Below are positions 42,970 to 51,911 of a stretch of 64,000 nucleotides of DNA, piece by piece. Within the stretch, counting starts at the first letter, position 1, and each line of letters starts with the position of its first letter. Source of the DNA: Devosia equisanguinis (GTDB taxonomy: Bacteria > Pseudomonadota > Alphaproteobacteria > Rhizobiales > Devosiaceae); NCBI RefSeq assembly GCF_900631955.1, contig NZ_UZWD01000017.1, positions 1 through 64,000 on the forward strand, written 5' to 3'. Position numbers and translations under genes: made by a program. A model generated the notes under the pieces. That model had not been told where the DNA came from. It saw only the letters and a program-made list of their open reading frames with translations, and searched no databases.

Positions 42970-43957
42970 TGTCGTCTTCACCGCCGTCCAGAAACGCTAT
43001 GGCGCCGTCGAGATCATTCCCGGTCTCGATCTGGCCATCCCTGATGGCTCCTTCACCGTCTTGGTCGGGCCCTCGGGCTGCGGCAAGTCCACGCTTTTGC
43101 GCATGATTGCGGGCCTCGAAGAAGTCTCTGGCGGCTCCATCCATATCGGGGGCGACGACGTCACCACCCGCGATCCCTCCCAGCGCGGCATCGCCATGGT
43201 GTTCCAGTCCTACGCGCTCTATCCGCATATGAGTGTCGCCGACAATATCGGTTTCGGCCTCAAACTTTCAGGTATGCCCAAGGCCGAGATCGCGGCTCGG
43301 GTAAAGGATGCGGCGGACACCCTGCAACTCACCCATCTGCTCGATCGCAAGCCCAAGCAGCTGTCCGGCGGCCAGCGTCAGCGCGTCGCCATTGGCCGCG
43401 CCATCGTGCGCAAACCCAAAGTGTTCCTGTTCGACGAACCGCTGTCCAATCTCGACGCCGCCCTGCGCGCCCAGATGCGCGTCGAACTGGCCGAACTGCA
43501 CAGCCGCATCGGCGCCACCATGGTCTATGTGACGCACGATCAGGTCGAGGCCATGACCATGGCCGACCGGATCGTCGTGCTCAATGGCGGCCGCATCGAA
43601 CAGGCCGGCGCGCCCATGGAGCTCTACCGCAAGCCCGCCACCCCCTTCGTTGCCGGCTTCATCGGTTCGCCCAAGATGAATTTCGTCACCGGTCCCGAAG
43701 CCGAGAAACTTGGCGGTGAACTGGTGGGCGTCCGCCCCGAGCATCTGCGTATCGACGAGACCGGTCCCTGGACGGCGACCATCCGCCATGTCGAACATCT
43801 GGGCGCCGAAACCCTCATCCACGCCGATGCCGAAGCCATCGGTCCCATCACCATCAAGGCCGAAGGCGATGTGCCCCTGGCCAGCGGCAAGTCCATCCGC
43901 ATTGGCTTCAAGCCCGAAGATCTCCACCGCTTCGTCGGCGGCCGCCGGCAGGAATAG
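42962..43957 (+). CDS. Sugar ABC transporter ATPase (MsmK/UgpC type)
   Basis: This 331-aa ATPase starts at ATG 42962, overlapping the GH32-like gene by 8 nt. It has Walker A GPSGCGKST, signature LSGGQRQRVAIGRAI, Walker B VFLFDEPLSNLD and switch THDQVEAM, and a C-terminal TOBE/MalK-type regulatory domain. It energises the two permeases. It is the last gene of the fructoside operon. Confidence 0.88.
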   Translation: MADVVFTAVQKRYGAVEIIPGLDLAIPDGSFTVLVGPSGCGKSTLLRMIAGLEEVSGGSIHIGGDDVTTRDPSQRGIAMVFQSYALYPHMSVADNIGFGLKLSGMPKAEIAARVKDAADTLQLTHLLDRKPKQLSGGQRQRVAIGRAIVRKPKVFLFDEPLSNLDAALRAQMRVELAELHSRIGATMVYVTHDQVEAMTMADRIVVLNGGRIEQAGAPMELYRKPATPFVAGFIGSPKMNFVTGPEAEKLGGELVGVRPEHLRIDETGPWTATIRHVEHLGAETLIHADAEAIGPITIKAEGDVPLASGKSIRIGFKPEDLHRFVGGRRQE

Positions 43958-43982
43958 GGCTTTCAGAACCGAGACGGCCAGC

Positions 43983-44708
43983 CTATTGCAGAACGGAGCG
44001 CAGGCCTGCGGCGAGGTAACCCGCCCATTGGCGCCGCCCAGCCTCCTCGGCGATCAAGTCGTTGACGATTTCGAAGCCGCAGGCCGGTTTGCCTGAGCTC
44101 CAGCAATGGTAGTCGAGCGTGAAGGAGCCGCCGCCGATGCCGCTATAGGGGGCATTGTCGGCAATGGTCAGGCCGAATTGGTCGCCCAGGCTCTGCGCCA
44201 GCATCCGCGCAAAGCCGCTATCCTCATGCCAGATCGTGCCGCCATCCATGGTGCGCATGCTGCCCAGCGCCAATTGCCTGGTGCAGGAATGCAGCGCGAA
44301 AAATGCCGGATTGGCATGGCGTGCCCGCATCGCCGCCCATTGCTCCGCCACAGCGGCATGAAACGGCCAGAAATAGCGCTCCTGCCGGTCCATCCGGTCT
44401 GCCTCGGACAGGCAGATATTTCCGGGGATAAGAACGCCATCGCTGCTTTCCGGGATAGACTGGCTGTCGGCAATCCAGCGATTGGTGTCGAGCACCAGTC
44501 GTGACTGCCCGGTCAGCACGGCGGGGGCGTCCAGCGCGGCCGAGAGCATCCGCACCACCGGTTCGATGCCGAGGTCGAGCGCGATGTGGAGGGTGTCGCA
44601 GCCGGGCGCCAAACCCAGTCCGCTCAATGCGGGCGGGATATGCGCGCTGGCGTGATCGCACACGATGAGACAGGGGAATGAGCCGTTCCCATTGATGATC
44701 TCGATCAT
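43983..44708 (-). CDS. N-formylglutamate amidohydrolase family protein
   Basis: This 241-aa protein starts at ATG 44708 after TGGAG; the longer frame adds a cysteine-rich stretch without support. Family features include CDHASAHIPPAL, the metal-binding region DLGIEP, LVLDTNRW, and FFALHSCTRQ. Classical members release formate from N-formylglutamate in histidine breakdown; no hut genes are nearby. It is divergent from a gamma-glutamyl/peptide importer locus, so it may deacylate a glutamyl compound. That substrate link is inference. Confidence 0.78.
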   Translation of the reverse strand: MIEIINGNGSFPCLIVCDHASAHIPPALSGLGLAPGCDTLHIALDLGIEPVVRMLSAALDAPAVLTGQSRLVLDTNRWIADSQSIPESSDGVLIPGNICLSEADRMDRQERYFWPFHAAVAEQWAAMRARHANPAFFALHSCTRQLALGSMRTMDGGTIWHEDSGFARMLAQSLGDQFGLTIADNAPYSGIGGGSFTLDYHCWSSGKPACGFEIVNDLIAEEAGRRQWAGYLAAGLRSVLQ

Positions 44709-44925
44709 CTCAACTCCATTGGGCAGCGACGCACACGGGCAGGCGACGCAAGTTTGTGCACCATGCATGCAAACGAAGCATTTGCTATTTAAGGTACGAT
44801 ATTTCGAACGAAGTTCTGTCGCGATATGATTCTATAGCAATTTTTTCCATTATCGTTCATATTTTTAGAATGCAAGCTGAAGAGCAATTTGCTTAAGTGG
44901 CGGCGCATCAAAAAGGGGGAACGTA

Positions 44926-46551
44926 ATGTCCAGAATGCTTCTCGCTCTGTTTCTCGCCACCACTGCAATGGCTGGCACCGCGTCCATGGGAGCAGCCCAG
45001 GAGCTGCGTTTCGCCTCGAGCGGCGATGCCGTGTCCATGGACCCCTATATCCGCAACGAGGTCTTCACCTACAGCTTCCTCGGCAATGTCTATGAAGGTC
45101 TGGTGCGCCGGAACCCGGATTTGACCATCGCGCCGGAACTGGCCGAAAGCTGGGAGATGGTTTCCCCGACCCAGTGGCGCTTCCATCTGCGCCAGGGCGT
45201 CAGCTTCCACGATGGCAGCCCCTTCACCGCCGATGACGTGATCTTCTCGGCCGACCGTGTGCGCGCCGGCGATTCCGATTTCAAGAACCGCCTGAGCGGC
45301 GTCACCGAAGTGGTCAAGGTCGACGACTACACCGTCGATTTCATCACCGCCGAACCCAACCCCATTCTGCACTTTACCTGGCCCAATTGGTACATCATGT
45401 CCAAGACCTGGGCCGAGGCGAATGGGGTCGCCGATGCCAGCCGCGCCACCGATGTCGAAAATTTCGCGACGCTGCATGCCAATGGTACCGGTCCGTTCAA
45501 GCTCGTGACCCGCGAGCCCGGCATCAAGACCACGCTTGAAGCCAATGACGGCTGGTGGAACGAGGCCAATAAGGCCGGTAACGTCGAGAGCGTCACCTAT
45601 ACCCCGCTGCCGAACGACGCCACCCGCGTCGCCGCCCTTTTGTCGGGCCAGATGGACATGGTCTATCCCATCCCGGTGCAGGACATTCCGCGCCTCGAGG
45701 CTGCGCCCAACGTCAAGGTTATCGCCGGCCCCGAAGTGCGCACCATGTATCTGACCATGAACCAGTGGAAGGATACGCTGCCCGGTTCCGCCGTCGAGGG
45801 TGAAAATCCCTTCAAGGACCAGCGGGTTCGCGAGGCCGTCTATCGCGCCATCGATATCGACCTGATCAATCAGCGCATCATGCGCGGCCAGGCCACTGCC
45901 GCCGCCCTGATGGTTGCCCCTGGCGTCAATGGCTTCACCGACGAGATCGAGCGCTATGCCTACGATCCGGAAAAGTCCAAGGCGCTCCTGGCCGAGGCGG
46001 GCTATCCCGATGGCTTCAAGCTGACCTTCCAATGCTCGAACGACATGTATCTCAATGACGAGGCCATCTGCCTTGCCATCAGCTCCATGCTCGCCCGCGT
46101 CGGCATCGAGGCCGACACCAATGTGCAGGCGCGCGCGCAATATCTCGAAGCCGTGCTCTCCCCGAACATGGATTTCGGCCTCGCCATGCTGGGCACCACC
46201 CCGGCAAGCCTCGACAGCCACATTGCGCTCTTCTCGCTGCATATGTGCCCACGCCTGTCCGAGGATCGTCCGATCTGGGCAGCCGATGACATCAAGAGCT
46301 TGGTGGCCGGTACGTCCAACTATGCCGGCTACTGCAATCCGGAAGTCGATGCGCTGTCCAAGCAGATCCTCAGCGAGACCGACGAGGCCAAGCGCGACGA
46401 GCTGATCAAGCAGGCCTGGACCATCACCACCGATGATGTGGCCTATATCCCGCTGATGCAGTCCTGGTCGGCCTGGGCCACCGCCGCCAATGTCACGCTC
46501 GAGCGCCGCGCCGACAACGTCTTCGACTGGCGCTACGTCACCATCGACTGA
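44926..46551 (+). CDS. Peptide/glutathione-type ABC substrate-binding protein
   Basis: This 541-aa SBP_bac_5 protein has an AAGGGGGAA ribosome binding site and a signal peptide ending GAAQ. Typical segments are GDAVSMDPYIRNE, YEGLVRRNPDLTIAPELAES and LHANGTGPFKL. It heads an operon with two permeases, a fused double ATPase and three enzymes. The double ATPase and enzyme set recall GsiB of the glutathione importer GsiABCD, but ligand cannot be read from sequence; dipeptides are equally possible. A hairpin follows (46561-46593). Confidence 0.85.
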   Translation: MSRMLLALFLATTAMAGTASMGAAQELRFASSGDAVSMDPYIRNEVFTYSFLGNVYEGLVRRNPDLTIAPELAESWEMVSPTQWRFHLRQGVSFHDGSPFTADDVIFSADRVRAGDSDFKNRLSGVTEVVKVDDYTVDFITAEPNPILHFTWPNWYIMSKTWAEANGVADASRATDVENFATLHANGTGPFKLVTREPGIKTTLEANDGWWNEANKAGNVESVTYTPLPNDATRVAALLSGQMDMVYPIPVQDIPRLEAAPNVKVIAGPEVRTMYLTMNQWKDTLPGSAVEGENPFKDQRVREAVYRAIDIDLINQRIMRGQATAAALMVAPGVNGFTDEIERYAYDPEKSKALLAEAGYPDGFKLTFQCSNDMYLNDEAICLAISSMLARVGIEADTNVQARAQYLEAVLSPNMDFGLAMLGTTPASLDSHIALFSLHMCPRLSEDRPIWAADDIKSLVAGTSNYAGYCNPEVDALSKQILSETDEAKRDELIKQAWTITTDDVAYIPLMQSWSAWATAANVTLERRADNVFDWRYVTID

Positions 46552-46560
46552 TTTCGGTTT

Positions 46561-46593
46561 CCGGGCGCGGTATTGCCGCTGCGCCCGGCCTTT
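46561..46593 (+). terminator. Hairpin terminator/attenuator after binding-protein gene
   Basis: CCGGGCGC (46561-46568) pairs perfectly with GCGCCCGG (46581-46588) and is followed by CCTTT. It sits between the binding-protein gene and the first permease, as in two other operons of this window. Confidence 0.6.
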
Positions 46594-46619
46594 CCCGTCA
46601 ACGCCGACCCGAGGCCGGT

Positions 46620-47591
46620 ATGCTTTCCTTCCTGTTCAGGCGCCTGGTGCAGTCGGCCTTCGTGCTGCTGGTCGTTGCGCTGCTGTCCTTCATCATGTTC
46701 CGCTATCTGGGCGACCCGGTCGCGCAGCTGGTGAATGAAGATGCCACCTATGCCGACCGCATGGCGCTGCGAAACCAGATGGGGCTCGACGAGCCGATCT
46801 GGGTGCAGTTCGCCCATTTCGTCGGCCGCGTCCTGCAGGGCAATTTCGGCCTTTCCTATCAGATGGGCCAGCCGGTTTCCCGCCTCCTGGCCGACCGCCT
46901 GCCGGCCTCGATCGAACTGAGCCTCGTCGCCTTCGGCATCTCGCTGGTGCTCGGCATTCCCATGGGCATCTATGCCAGCCTCAAGCCCAACAGCTTTGGC
47001 GCTCGCGCCATGATGATCCTGTCGCTGGTCGGCATTTCCTTGCCCACCTTCTTCATTGGCATCATGCTGATCCTTTATTTCGGCGTCGAACTCGGTTGGC
47101 TGCCCACCTTCGGACGTGGCCAGGTGGTCAATGTCCTGGGCTGGCCTACCGGCCTGCTCACCGTTTCGGGGCTGCAATCCATCATCCTGCCGGCCATCAC
47201 GCTCGGCTTGTTCCAGCTCACTTTCATCATGCGCCTCGTGCGCGCCGAAATGCTGGAAATCCTCAAGACCGATTACATCAAATTCGCCAAGGCCCGTGGC
47301 CTCAGCGCCCGCAAGGTCTATTTCGGCCATGCCCTGAAAAACACCATGATCCCGGTCATGACCATTGCCGGTCTGCAGCTGGGCTCGATCATCGCTTTCG
47401 GCATCATCACCGAAAGCGTGTTCCAGTGGCCGGGCATTGGCTTGCTTTTCCTGCAGGCCGTCTCGACCGTAGATATCCCGGTGATCTCCGCTTACTTGCT
47501 CCTGGTCGCGGTGATCTTCGTCACGGTCAATCTGATCGTCGACATCCTCTATTTCCTCATCGATCCGCGCTTGCGCGTCAACGCGAGCTGA
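46620..47591 (+). CDS. Peptide/glutathione-type ABC permease (DppB/GsiC type)
   Basis: This 323-aa membrane protein has the N-terminal MLSFLFRRLVQSAFVLLVVA helix, a QGNFGLSY motif, about six membrane helices and the EAA loop FAKARGLSARKVYFGHALKN. It has GAGG upstream of the ATG. It forms the pore with the next permease, which starts 9 nt downstream. Confidence 0.86.
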   Translation: MLSFLFRRLVQSAFVLLVVALLSFIMFRYLGDPVAQLVNEDATYADRMALRNQMGLDEPIWVQFAHFVGRVLQGNFGLSYQMGQPVSRLLADRLPASIELSLVAFGISLVLGIPMGIYASLKPNSFGARAMMILSLVGISLPTFFIGIMLILYFGVELGWLPTFGRGQVVNVLGWPTGLLTVSGLQSIILPAITLGLFQLTFIMRLVRAEMLEILKTDYIKFAKARGLSARKVYFGHALKNTMIPVMTIAGLQLGSIIAFGIITESVFQWPGIGLLFLQAVSTVDIPVISAYLLLVAVIFVTVNLIVDILYFLIDPRLRVNAS

Positions 47592-47599
47592 GGCCCGCC

Positions 47600-48529
47600 A
47601 TGTCAACCGCTACCAAAACTTCGCTTTTCGCGCGCATGACCGATAGCGAGCTGTTCTATCGCTACATCAATTCGCCCACCACGGTGATCGCTACCATTAT
47701 CGGCCTGGCCATGGTGCTGGCGGCGGTGCTGGCGCCCTGGATCGCGCCGCAAGACCCGTTCAACATGGCCGAGCTGGATCTGTGGAACTCGCTGCTGCCG
47801 CCCGCCTGGCACGAAGGGGGCGACATGCGCTTCCTGCTCGGGACCGACGATCAGGGCCGCGACCTGCTCTCGGCCCTGCTCTACGGCACCCGCACTTCGC
47901 TGATGGTGGGCGGCATCTCCGTGCTTATCGCCGTCGTCGTGGGCATCGCGGTCGGCCTGATCGCCGGCTATGTCGGCGGCGCCTTCGACGCCATCGCCAT
48001 GCGTATCGTCGATATCCAGATGACCTTCCCGGCCATCATGGTGGCGCTGTTGATCGACGGTGTCAGCCGTAGCGTGTTGCCGCGCGACCAGCATGACAGC
48101 CTCGCCATCTTCGTCATCATTTTTGCCCTCAGCCTTTCCATCTGGCCGCAGGTTGCCCGCACCGTGCGCGCCTCCACCATGGTGCAGGCCAAGCGCGAAT
48201 ATGTGCTGGCCGCGCAGGTGATCGGCATTCCCCCGCTCACCATCATGTTCCGCCATGTGCTGCCCAACGTTCTGGGCCCGGTGCTGGTTATCGCCACCAT
48301 CAATGTCGGCCTCGCCGTGCTGGGTGAAGCCACCCTCAGCTTCCTCGGTGTCGGCATTCCCGCCTCCCAGCCGTCGCTGGGCACGCTCATCCGCATGGGC
48401 AATGGCTTCCTGTTCTCCGGCGAGCAATGGCTGGTGATCTTCCCCGGTATCACGCTGGCGCTGCTGGTGCTGTCGGTCAACCTGACTGGCGACTGGCTGC
48501 GCGACGTGCTCGACCCCAAGCTGCGCTGA
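47600..48529 (+). CDS. Peptide/glutathione-type ABC permease (DppC/GsiD type)
   Basis: This 309-aa permease starts at ATG 47600; the longer frame lies inside the previous gene. It has GTDDQGRDLLSALLYGTR (the DppC hallmark), about six membrane helices and the EAA loop AAQVIGIPPLTIMFRHVLPN. A soluble insertion (RSVLPRDQHDSL) lies between membrane helices. It ends 12 nt before the double ATPase gene. Confidence 0.86.
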   Translation: MSTATKTSLFARMTDSELFYRYINSPTTVIATIIGLAMVLAAVLAPWIAPQDPFNMAELDLWNSLLPPAWHEGGDMRFLLGTDDQGRDLLSALLYGTRTSLMVGGISVLIAVVVGIAVGLIAGYVGGAFDAIAMRIVDIQMTFPAIMVALLIDGVSRSVLPRDQHDSLAIFVIIFALSLSIWPQVARTVRASTMVQAKREYVLAAQVIGIPPLTIMFRHVLPNVLGPVLVIATINVGLAVLGEATLSFLGVGIPASQPSLGTLIRMGNGFLFSGEQWLVIFPGITLALLVLSVNLTGDWLRDVLDPKLR

Positions 48530-48540
48530 GGAGACCGACC

Positions 48541-50235
48541 ATGACACTTCTCTCCATCAAGGGCCTGCGCGTCGAATATCCCGGCCGTAAGGGTACTTTC
48601 GTCGCCGCCACCGGCGTTGATCTGACTGTCGCGCGGGGCGAAATTCTCGGCCTGGTCGGTGAATCGGGCGCCGGCAAGTCCACCATCGGCAGCGCCATCA
48701 TGGGCCTGCTCGATTTTCCGGGCCGCGTCACCGCCGGCGAAATCCTCTTCGAAGGCCAGAAGATCGATGCCACCGACAGGGCGGCGCTGCAGGCGCTGCG
48801 CGGTCGCCGCATCTCGATGATCTTTCAGGATCCGCTGACTAGCCTCAATCCCATCTACACGGTGGGCCACCAACTGATCGAAACCATCCAGTCGCACCTG
48901 CCGCTGGACCACGCTGGAGCGCGTAAGCGGGCCATCGAAATGCTCGACGCCGTGGGCATTGCCGAGCCCGAAGTGCGGGTCGATCAATATCCGCATCAGT
49001 TCTCCGGCGGCATGCGCCAGCGCGTCGTCATTGCCCTGGTGCTCTGTTCCGAACCCGACCTCATCATCGCCGACGAGCCGACCACGGCGCTCGACGTCTC
49101 CGTGCAGGCGCAGATCCTCAAGCTCATCAAGAAGCTGGTGGCCGAGCGCGATGTCGGCGTCATTCTCGTCACCCACGACATGGGCGTCATTGCCGAAACC
49201 GCCGATCGCGTCATGGTTATGCATCGCGGCCAGGTGGTGGAGACCGGCGACACCCATCAGGTCATTCACGAGCCGCGCCACGACTATACCAAGTCGCTGA
49301 TCGCCGCCGTGCCGCGGGGCGACAGGAGCCTTCACCGCTTCCCGCGCGTCGTCTACAAGACCGACAATGCCACGCCCGAAAAGCAGATTGACCTCGGCAC
49401 CCATTGGCTGGGTCGCGCCGCCAACGCCGCCACCAGCACCGAAGGCAAGGCTCTGGTCGAGGTCCGCAATCTCGATCTGCGCTTTCTGACCCGCAATGCC
49501 ATGCTGCCGCGCAACCGGCGCTATTTCAATGCCGTGCGCGATGTCAGCTTCGATATCCGCGAGCGCGAAGTGCTGGGGCTGGTCGGCGAGTCCGGCAGCG
49601 GCAAATCCACCATCGCCCGCGTCCTGGCCCAGATCTACCGCCCCACCAGCGGCACCTTTACCTTTGGCGGCAAGCTGGTCGATGCCAAATTGCCCAGCCG
49701 CGAAGCCATGGCGATCCGCACCCAGATCCAGATGATCTTCCAGGATCCCTATTCCTCGCTCAATCCGCGCATGCGGGTCGATCGCATCATCGCCGAGCCC
49801 ATCCGCCACCACCGCTTGGCGGAGAACGAGACCGAACTGCGCGGCATCGTTCAAGATCTGCTCGAAGTGGTCGGGCTCGGCGCCGCGGCGGCATCGAAAT
49901 TCCCGCACGAATTCTCCGGTGGCCAGCGCCAGCGCATCGCCATTGCCCGAGCGCTGGCCACCCGTCCGCGCTTCCTCATCTGTGACGAGCCGACATCGGC
50001 GCTCGACGTCTCCATCCAGGCGCAGATCCTCAATCTGCTCAAGGATCTGCGCGACGCGCTCAATCTCACCGTGCTGTTCATCAGCCACGACCTGCCGGTG
50101 GTTCGCCAGATGTGCGACCGCGTCATCGTCATGCGCAACGGTGCCATCGTCGAGGAGGCAGAAGTCAACGATCTCTTCAATGCCCCAAAGTCCGACTACG
50201 CCAAGGAACTGCTGAACCTGATGCCCTCGCTCTGA
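48541..50235 (+). CDS. Fused double ABC ATPase (GsiA/DppDF type)
   Basis: This 564-aa protein contains two complete ABC ATPase domains. The first has Walker A GESGAGKST near residue 40, signature FSGGMRQRVVIALVL and Walker B IIADEPTTALD. The second has Walker A GESGSGKST near 355, signature FSGGQRQRIAIARAL and Walker B LICDEPTSALD. A linker of about 60 residues joins them. GsiA of the glutathione importer has the same fused layout, but other oligopeptide importers do too. ATG 48541 follows GAGGAG. It energises the two upstream permeases. Confidence 0.88.
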   Translation: MTLLSIKGLRVEYPGRKGTFVAATGVDLTVARGEILGLVGESGAGKSTIGSAIMGLLDFPGRVTAGEILFEGQKIDATDRAALQALRGRRISMIFQDPLTSLNPIYTVGHQLIETIQSHLPLDHAGARKRAIEMLDAVGIAEPEVRVDQYPHQFSGGMRQRVVIALVLCSEPDLIIADEPTTALDVSVQAQILKLIKKLVAERDVGVILVTHDMGVIAETADRVMVMHRGQVVETGDTHQVIHEPRHDYTKSLIAAVPRGDRSLHRFPRVVYKTDNATPEKQIDLGTHWLGRAANAATSTEGKALVEVRNLDLRFLTRNAMLPRNRRYFNAVRDVSFDIREREVLGLVGESGSGKSTIARVLAQIYRPTSGTFTFGGKLVDAKLPSREAMAIRTQIQMIFQDPYSSLNPRMRVDRIIAEPIRHHRLAENETELRGIVQDLLEVVGLGAAAASKFPHEFSGGQRQRIAIARALATRPRFLICDEPTSALDVSIQAQILNLLKDLRDALNLTVLFISHDLPVVRQMCDRVIVMRNGAIVEEAEVNDLFNAPKSDYAKELLNLMPSL

Positions 50236-50267
50236 GGACATCGGCTTCTGGACAATCGAGGAACGCC

Positions 50268-51116
50268 ATGACCGAAACCAATGCCAAGCGCGAAGTCGAA
50301 TGGGCACGCATGACCGCCCCCGAGCTCAAGGCGCTGGCCATGAGCGGCAAGGCGCTCGCCATTCTTCCCGCCGGCGCGCTCGAGCAACATGGCCCGCATC
50401 TGCCTGTTATCGTCGACACGGCCAGCGCCAATGCCGCCTCGCTTGCTGCGGCGCAGGAGGTTGCGGCGGACATGCCGGTGGCGGTTCTGCCGCCGCTGTG
50501 GATGGGTATGAGCGAGCACCATCTGCCGTTCGGCGGCACCATCAGCCTCGATTACGCCGCCTATCGCGCCGTGCTTGCCGCGATTGTCCGCTCGCTCAAG
50601 GCTATCGGCTTTGCACGCCTGTTGATCGTTAACGGCCATGGCGGCAATATCGAGGGGCTGAATCTGTCGGCGCGCGAATTGGCGGTAGAACACGACATGC
50701 CCATCGCCACCATCATGCCCTGGATGAACGCCCGGGCCGAAATCACCGCGCTGATGGAAAGCGCTGCGCCCGGCCATGCCTGCGAAGGTGAGACGTCCCT
50801 GATGCTGGCCATTGCAGGCGATCTCGTGCGCACTGAGAAATTCGAGGAAGCCGCATCCTCGACCATCGCGCCCACCAATGCCCCGCCGGGCATTTCGCGC
50901 TTCTATTCCTTCGCCGAGCGCGCCCCCCAGACCGGTGTCATGGGCGATCCGCGCAAGGCCACTGCCGCCAAGGGCGAAGCGGTCCTCGCCATTCACAAGC
51001 GCCTGGTGGTCGAGGCCATCCGCAACGAGCGTGTCTGGTCGCAGCCCGATGCCGTCTGGCAAGAGGGCAGGGGCCTGCGTACACAGGACGGCCCGCTGGC
51101 GCCGTCAAAGTCCTAG
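50268..51116 (+). CDS. Creatininase family amidohydrolase
   Basis: This 282-aa protein starts at ATG 50268 after CGAGGAA. Family metal-site motifs are present: ILPAGALEQHGPHLP (Glu and His ligands), DTAS, NGHGGN and a later HACEGETS Glu. The family hydrolyses cyclic or linear amides (creatinine, formamides, peptide-like bonds). In this operon it probably acts on an imported amide or lactam rather than creatinine, since creatine-pathway genes are absent. Specificity is unknown. Confidence 0.82.
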   Translation: MTETNAKREVEWARMTAPELKALAMSGKALAILPAGALEQHGPHLPVIVDTASANAASLAAAQEVAADMPVAVLPPLWMGMSEHHLPFGGTISLDYAAYRAVLAAIVRSLKAIGFARLLIVNGHGGNIEGLNLSARELAVEHDMPIATIMPWMNARAEITALMESAAPGHACEGETSLMLAIAGDLVRTEKFEEAASSTIAPTNAPPGISRFYSFAERAPQTGVMGDPRKATAAKGEAVLAIHKRLVVEAIRNERVWSQPDAVWQEGRGLRTQDGPLAPSKS

Positions 51117-51125
51117 GAGAAAATC

Positions 51126-51911
51126 ATGTGCCGCTTTCTCGCCTATCTCGGAGCGCCGATCTTTCTCGATGAGCTGGTCTATACCCCGGCCCATTCGCTG
51201 ATTCACCAATCTCTGCACGCGACCGAGGCCAAGACCGAGACCAATGGTGATGGCTTCGGACTGGGCTGGTATGGCGACCGCACCGAGCCGGGCATCTATC
51301 ACGAAGTCCTGCCCGCCTGGTCCGACCAGAACCTGCGCAGCCTCTGCGGCCAGATCCGTAGCCGCCTGTTCTTTGCCCATGTGCGCGCCTCGACCGGCAC
51401 CGCACTGTCGCGCTCCAATTGCCATCCCTTCCGCCACCAGGCTGACCTGTTCATGCATAATGGCCAGATCGGCGGCTATCGCCACCTCAAGCGCCAGATC
51501 GAAACCGTCCTGCCCGACACGCTTTACGAGCATCGCCTGGGCACTACCGATTCCGAGGCGCTGTTTCTCATGGCTCTCGCCAATGGCCTGCGCGACGAAC
51601 CCATTGCCGCCATGGAGCGCACTTTGGGTACGGTCCAATCCATGCTTGATCGCGCCGGCATCACCGAACCCCTGCGCTTCACCAGCTGCTACACCAATGG
51701 CGAAACCCTCTGGGCCTATCGCTGGGCCTCTGACGACAGGGCGCCGAGCCTTTATTATCGCGAGGAGGAGGGCGGCTATCTCGTCGTCTCCGAGCCGATC
51801 GACGAAGGCACCAAGTGCTGGAACGTGGTCCCCAAGCAGTCGGTGCTGCGCGTCGATGCCGGTGGCATCCACATCGAGCCGATGAGCATCGCTTATGGAG
51901 TTGCAGCATGA
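51126..51911 (+). CDS. Class II glutamine amidotransferase (YafJ/Dug3-type)
   Basis: This 261-aa stand-alone class II (Ntn-type) amidotransferase has Met removed to expose Cys2 (MCRFLAYLG), plus the conserved [16 protein letters not shown] segment (here [13 protein letters not shown]), FAHVRAST, and [10 protein letters not shown]. Relatives include YafJ, EgtC (ergothioneine gamma-glutamyl removal) and yeast Dug3 (glutathione degradation). In this operon, gamma-glutamyl bond hydrolysis is the most consistent role. It overlaps the following gene by 4 nt. Confidence 0.85.
   Translation: MCRFLAYLGAPIFLDELVYTPAHSLIHQSLHATEAKTETNGDGFGLGWYGDRTEPGIYHEVLPAWSDQNLRSLCGQIRSRLFFAHVRASTGTALSRSNCHPFRHQADLFMHNGQIGGYRHLKRQIETVLPDTLYEHRLGTTDSEALFLMALANGLRDEPIAAMERTLGTVQSMLDRAGITEPLRFTSCYTNGETLWAYRWASDDRAPSLYYREEEGGYLVVSEPIDEGTKCWNVVPKQSVLRVDAGGIHIEPMSIAYGVAA

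Noticed and set aside
44795..44815. GAACGAAGTTC as a possible SOS/LexA box
   Set aside because: Alphaproteobacterial LexA sites use GTTC-N7-GTTC direct repeats; spacing and orientation do not fit.
47968..50307. 779-aa open frame on the minus strand
   Set aside because: It is the antisense of the permease and double ATPase genes; composition is low in normal protein features and rich in His, Asp and Gly.
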